A DNA stretch of 64,000 nt, from assembly GCA_013397865.1 (NCBI GenBank), contig VZTI01004615.1:248001-312000 (forward strand), in the 5' to 3' direction. This stretch comes from Struthidea cinerea (taxonomy: Eukaryota > Chordata > Aves > Passeriformes > Corcoracidae). Of the stretch, positions 59,560-64,000 are shown one piece after another. Made by a program: the position numbers and the translations under genes. Numbering within the stretch: position 1 is the first letter of the stretch; each line of letters begins with the position of its first letter. Under the pieces are notes generated by a model. The model ran no database searches, was not told the DNA's origin, and was given only the letters and a program-made list of their open reading frames with translations.

Positions 59560-60285
59560 ACAGTTATGGGTGGGGCATGTACATACGAACTGGGGAATGA
59601 GACTCTGGAAAGCAGTGCCTCAGAGAGGCACCAGGGGATCCTGGTTTAAGGAAGGTTGAACATGAGTCAGGAGTGCCCTGGCAGCCAGGAGAGCCAACCC
59701 TGTCTGGGGGTGTATCAGGGACAGCATCGCCAGCTGGGCGATTGTCCCACTCTGCTCTGCACTGGGGTGGCCTCACCTCGAGTCCTGGGGGCAGTTTTGG
59801 GTGCCAGAATATAAGAAAGATATTAAACTCTTGGAGATCATCCAAAGGAGTGCAACAAAGATGGTAATGGGCCTTGAGGGGAAGCCGTATGAGGAGCATT
59901 TGAGGTTGCCTGGTCTGTTCAACCTGAAAAAGAAGGGAGATATTGCAGTCTACAACTTCGTTGTGAGGGGAAGAGGAGAGGTAGACACTGATCTCTTCTT
60001 TCTGGTGACCAGTTACAGGACCCAAGGGAATGGCCTGAAGTTGTGTCAGGGGAGGTTTAGGTTGGATATCAGGAAAAGGTTCTTCATCCAGAGGCTGGCT
60101 GAGCACTGGAACAGGCTCCACGGGGAACTGGACACAGCACCAAGTCTGATAGGGTTCATGAAGCATTTGGACAATACTCTCAGGCACATGGTGTGACTTG
60201 GGGGTGGACTTGTGCAGGGCAGGGAGTTGAACTTGAGGATCCTTGTGGGTTCTTTCCAGCTCAGAATATCCTGTGACATACCATT
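59560..60285 (+). mobile_element. CR1 LINE, about 725 bp, relatively well preserved
   Basis: Long, ordered CR1 similarity: 'tggcagccaggagagccaac', 'actctgctctgcactggggt', 'aagaaagatattaaactctt', 'aggggaagccgtatgaggag', 'ggaatggcctgaagttgtgt', 'ggaggtttaggttggatatc' and the 3' end 'gatccttgtgggttctttcc'. It closely follows the recalled consensus of a young avian CR1 subfamily. It is 5'-truncated inside ORF2, and the octamer tail is very short ('ccagctcagaatatcctgtg'). The 253-codon minus-strand frame (59564-60325) is antisense to it. Confidence 0.93.
59801..60196 (+). pseudogene. CR1 ORF2 C-terminal remnant, frame open for 131 codons
   Basis: The frame encodes the C-terminal part of the CR1 ORF2 protein and ends at a stop in the expected place. 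Landmarks are PEYKKDIKLLE near the start, GLEGKPYEEHLRL, GNGLKLCQGRFRLDIRKRFF, EHWNRL and the terminal LDNTLRHMV. The stretch after LFNLKKK is shorter than the usual EKRRLRGD segment, so an in-frame deletion is likely. This part follows the catalytic reverse transcriptase motifs, which are absent from the truncated copy. It is not a host gene. Confidence 0.85.
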
Positions 60286-61054
60286 TTAAAGACCAAAACA
60301 ATTGCTTATAGACTAACACACACAACAGATAAAGAGGATCAACAGGTTAAGCATTATTCACTGCTCATGGTAGGACACCTAATAGGTCTCTGTTCACTCC
60401 CTCACTAAGAAGATGAATACAGGATGACCGCTGTTACTTATAGAATTGTACTGCTCCTTTTACTTTGCCAAGTTGCTATTTTTCACTTCCTTGTTTTTTT
60501 CCCTTGGAGTTTTTACCCTTTCATATCAGTGTTTTCTCTCCTGAATCCTTGACCTACTAACTACCCAGTCTCAACAGTCTTCTCTCTGTCTGAAATTTTA
60601 CCTTTCTTACCTTGAATGGCTTACGGCTTATGCACTTTTGATGTCTCCTTCCTACTGCTTAGCAGTTTTCTCAGAAATCTAAGCCAAGGTTGCACAGCTG
60701 TTCTCTATCAAAACCAGGCTTTGTATCACAGCCAACTGAACCCCTGGGAGGAGGGTTATATACAGTTTACACCTATACTGGTTCATTTGACTGGGTCAGG
60801 GACTATCACAAGGTACTGGAAGACAAAAAACTGTGTCATTAAATTGCTGCCACATTTAGCAGTTTGGTCAGGGACAACTAGTATTCCCCAGATAGTGCCT
60901 GGGCTTGCTTAGAGGGGTAGTATTGCACAGTAACTCTTAACACCACATAGCTTTGACATGGCTTCCCAATAGTGGTGTGAGAGAGTTTAATAATGCAAGC
61001 TCCAACACCAAAGAGAAAATACAAGCATGTATAATTTATTTGCCACAAGTGTTC
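60286..61054. other. Spacer between CR1 copies with possible LTR scrap
   Basis: Unassigned DNA. The part at about 60910-61050 read on the minus strand contains AATAAA (plus-strand TTTATT at 61035-61040) followed by 'attaaactctctcacacc', an arrangement like an LTR R-U5 region; boundaries are not visible. The plus-strand frame at 60616-60912 (98 codons) has no secure identity. Confidence 0.35.
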
Positions 61055-61690
61055 CCAGGTGGCCAGGAAGGCCATGGCATCCTGGCCTGTATCAGGAATA
61101 ATGTGGCCAGCAGGACCAGAGAAATCACTCTTCCCCTGTACTCAGCACTGGTGAGGCTTCACTTTGAATACTGTGTCCAGTTCTGGGCCCCTCAATTTAA
61201 GGAAGGACATTGAGATGCTCGTATGCATCCAGAGGAGGGCAACAAGGCTGGTGAAGGATCTGTAACACATCCTATCAATAGCGGCTGAGAGAGCTGGGGG
61301 TGTTTAGTCTGGAGAAAAGGAGGCTCAGGGGAGACCTTACCCCTCTCTACAGCTGCCTGAAAGGAGGCTGTAGCCAGGTGGGGGTCAGCCTCTTCTCCCA
61401 GGCAGCCAGCAACAGGATGAGAGGACACAGTCTTAAGCTGCACCAGGGGAAGTTTAGACTAGACATTAAAAAAAATTTCTTTACAAGAAGAGTAGTTGGA
61501 CATTGGAATAGACTGCCCAGGGAAGTGGTGCAGTCACTGCCCCAGAGAAGTTTAAAACAAGACTGGATGTGGCACTCAGTGCCATAGTTTAGTTGATAAG
61601 GTGGTGTTAGGTCATAACGGGGGACTTGATGATCTCCAATGTCTTTTCCAACCTAGCTGATCCTGTGATTCTTTGATTCTGTGATTAATG
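61055..61690 (+). mobile_element. CR1 LINE, about 635 bp, plus strand
   Basis: Ordered CR1 blocks: 'ggccaggaaggccatggcat', 'gtactcagcactggtgaggc', 'tactgtgtccagttctgggc', 'gtctggagaaaaggaggctc', 'gctgcaccaggggaagttta', 'gactgcccagggaagtggtg' and the tail 'gattctttgattctgtgatt'. It is a different subfamily from the neighbouring copy at 59560 (ALYNYLKGG-type rather than AVYNFLVRG-type protein segment, and a GATTCTGTG tail) but similar to the short copy at 24997. Confidence 0.93.
61300..61592 (+). pseudogene. CR1 ORF2 C-terminal remnant with late frameshift
   Basis: The frame from 61300 gives [47 protein letters not shown] and [10 protein letters not shown], all CR1 ORF2 C-terminal landmarks. 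After that the protein diverges, because the expected ending ([13 protein letters not shown] and a stop at 61590-61592) lies in a neighbouring frame. A small indel between about 61530 and 61550 has therefore shifted the frame. The copy is inactive. Confidence 0.85.
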
Positions 61691-64000
61691 CAGATTTAGC
61701 CTATCATATCACCAATCTGACATCAGCAACAATGTGAAAGAGGAAAGGGGCATACAAACTAAAATCACAATTTATTTATTATCCATTATGTCAGGTATAG
61801 TTAATATATTTCTATTATAGTGAGACACTTTCAGGAGATTTGGAGAATGAGAATACTTGATTGTCCAAAATAGCCAATCTCACTACAAATCAATAGCAAA
61901 ATCCACAAAGCTGTGAGAAAAAAGTCAGTTTGCCAAATGAGGACAAATTTATTTTAAACCATATACTATTTTTTTCCCTGAACAAATATGCATGAACATG
62001 AATGCATGCACGCATGAAACTGAGTATGTTTCAGTGAAGGTTGCTAACACATTCCTCCCAAAATAACTTCAAAGAATTAACATAATGAATGTGTAAATTG
62101 AAGCAGAAACATGTTACATTTTTGCTGCCCTACGAGCTGAAAGCAGCTTGGCTGATTTGCTTTGAACTTTCAAAAGATTCCTCTTTTGTAGTTTCAAACC
62201 AGGCAAAAGAATTTTCAGGACAGATAGTATAGCTTTAAACGATAGCAGAGATGCTGAAAAGTAGGCCAACAAGTGGAATATGGTTGAATCTTTAACTAGT
62301 CCCATTCTTTCAAGTTCTGCAGATTCATTTGATAGGCCGTAGAAACATGCAAAATTTAAGTTTTTATGTAGGTTTGCTTAGCATTGACACAAAGCAAAAT
62401 TGAAATATTCCTTTTGATTTGCAATGTATTTTACACAGCTCCTCTCCAGCCACCAGAATATTCTGCATTGTTAACATTGAAAGAGTTGGGGAAAAAAAGG
62501 AAAAGTCAAAAAAGAAAAGAAAAAGAAAAAACTTGTTTTGTAACTATTCCATGTTTACTCAAAGGGAAACCAGGTAATGTATATCACAGTGCAGTTTACA
62601 GAGAAGGGAACAGAAGTAAATTAAAGCCAAAGAGAGCAACTCCATATGCCACAGATTGTTGAACACCTGTTTTTCCCTAACACCCTGGAATCTAATAGGA
62701 GGGCAATGTTAGACTTGTGGTTGAGGAGCTCGTGATGTTGAAACCACAAACTGTATTTCATAAAAATTTTGCTTGTAAGGCTAGAACTGGCACATCCTGT
62801 AATGAGACAAAAGAGCAGAAATGTTGAAGTTTCACAGCTCTATGATGCCTGGTTGCTTATTATTGTTATTGGTCTTATTGTTGTTATTGCTGTTTTATGA
62901 ATTTTCTTATTTTGGTTCCAGGCAGTTTTTCCACTGGTTTCTTTATCGTGCTTTTGTACATAGCAATCAATGATCTTGTTTCCTTATCTAGCCCTACAGG
63001 AGACCTATGTTCTCTCACTCCATCTGCCATCAGCCTCTCAGGTAATAAATGAGAGAGATGATAAGCACTCTGCTTGTCTCCCTCAGGTGCTCTGACTCAC
63101 CCTCCTGGAAGTGCTTTTTGCTTGAGGGATCCTGGCTGCTAGAACTTTCCTCCTTTTTTCTCTCTCCTGCACCAATGAATAGCCAAAAGCAGACCATAGG
63201 ACCATAACTGCTAGCCATCTGTTTTCTCTGCAAAGTAGAAAAGGCATCAAAAAATTTGAACTATTTCACTCTCATTGTGAATTGATTTATTAAAAGCTCT
63301 ATACTCCATGAACAAAGAAAGAGAAGCAGGAGAGAATTGAGAACAAGAGATAGTTATTATTTATCACTGAAGGTTTACAGCCATAAAAGAATCAGAAAGC
63401 AGAAATAAAAATTAAGGAATTCAAGTCAATTCTCTTGGAGTTTTGCAAACATGAGCTCTCTGTTCAGAGATATTTTAGCATTATTTTGCACACATATATC
63501 ATGCATCTTTTAAAAGGTACGAAAGGCACTTATAAGAGATATTTTTTTGTCACGCACACTTCACAGAGAGTTTTGCAATGTCGTGAACAATACAAAGAGC
63601 ATTAGAAGGTGAATATTTTGCTCACAAGGTGTCAATACACATTGGTGGCTAACCTTCATGAGGGGCAATGTGTGCTTTTTGCTTAATACCTCAGCCTCAT
63701 CTGAGCCATTCATTTAGCTCCATTAGATAAAATTGGATAAAGAACCTTCTCTGCACTCAAAACCAATTCAAAAATAATAAAAATTATCTATCTGTGAAGA
63801 AGTTGAAAAAATGGACCAAACTGTATAATTTCTAGGCCAAATTTAAAAATATGGTAGTATTTTGAATCAGAATTATTAATAGAGAATTTAAGTGGAAATT
63901 TCAAGCATATTTTCTAAAAAAATGCAGTGGCTGTAGATATGTTTTCTAATTTAAAAAATTTTCTCAAAGCAGAAAGCTGAACAAACGTGTAAGTGACTGT
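61691..64000. other. Unannotated AT-rich stretch
   Basis: No gene, LINE or LTR recognised up to the window end. The frames at 62384-62662 (92 codons) and 62114-62305 have no recognised domain. A TTG/TTAT-rich patch lies at about 62860-62900. Confidence 0.55.

Noticed and set aside
59564..60325. 253-codon minus-strand open frame, the longest in the window
   Set aside because: It is antisense to a well-preserved CR1 copy whose plus-strand ORF2 remnant is clear. The frame has no recognised domain.
1..64000. CRISPR array, bacterial operons, phage or plasmid features
   Set aside because: The sequence is vertebrate (CR1, ERV LTRs, microsatellites). No spaced identical repeats of the CRISPR type exist; the regular repeats are microsatellites.
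1..64000. tRNA, rRNA, U6 or 7SK-like genes and mitochondrial insertions
   Set aside because: I looked for characteristic internal promoter boxes and conserved cores while reading and saw none. A tRNAscan or Infernal run would be decisive.
1..64000. Many scattered AATAAA and TATA-like sequences
   Set aside because: They are expected often by chance in AT-rich DNA. Only those inside LTRs with defined ends and in the right order were kept.

Overview
The window looks like nuclear DNA from a bird, in a gene-poor intergenic or deep intronic stretch. The evidence is a set of CR1 LINE fragments with the usual avian 3' ends (short ATTCTATG-, GATTCTGTG- or ATTCT-type tails) and several avian-type endogenous retrovirus LTRs, set in AT-rich DNA. 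One run of Ns (52635-52817) shows it is a draft assembly. The LTR families and the ATTCT-tailed CR1 suggest a non-galliform bird, but that is inference from recalled consensus sequences.

No host protein-coding gene, tRNA, rRNA or other RNA gene could be supported. The open reading frames are short. They lie inside LINEs or LTRs, run antisense to them, or look like chance frames in AT-rich DNA. The only recognisable protein remnants are C-terminal pieces of the CR1 ORF2 (reverse transcriptase) protein near 10.4, 59.9 and 61.4 kb, plus a weak ancient L2/CR1-group trace at about 36 kb.

Layout. 1-10.3 kb is AT-rich single-copy-looking DNA with a perfect 28-bp palindrome at 7048. 10.3-16.1 kb has a CR1 3' end, a C-rich tract, an internal CR1 piece and a 605-bp solo LTR with a 6-bp target duplication. 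16.1-28.4 kb is mostly unique sequence with two CR1 3' ends and a doubtful LTR-like block at 26.3 kb. 28.5-29.6 kb is a minus-strand CR1 split by a 358-bp solo LTR with a perfect 6-bp duplication. 33.5-34.1 kb is a 567-bp solo LTR with a perfect 5-bp duplication. 35.8-36.4 kb is a probable old L2-like LINE remnant. 38.5-39.0 kb is a minus-strand LTR fragment interrupted by a CR1. 39.6-41.2 kb has two more CR1 pieces. 43.8-44.4 kb is a 610-bp solo LTR. 44.4-55.1 kb is long and repeat-poor apart from a compound pentanucleotide microsatellite and the gap. 55.2-61.7 kb is the densest repeat block: a CR1 end, a minus-strand solo LTR, two same-family LTRs head to head, and two long CR1 fragments. 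61.7-64 kb is again unique.

All the retroviral material is LTR-only, with no gag, pol or env region recognised, so these loci have probably been reduced to solo LTRs by recombination. I found no sign of a new multi-gene system. The interesting content is the nesting, inversion and integration signatures of the mobile elements and a few structure-forming sequences.
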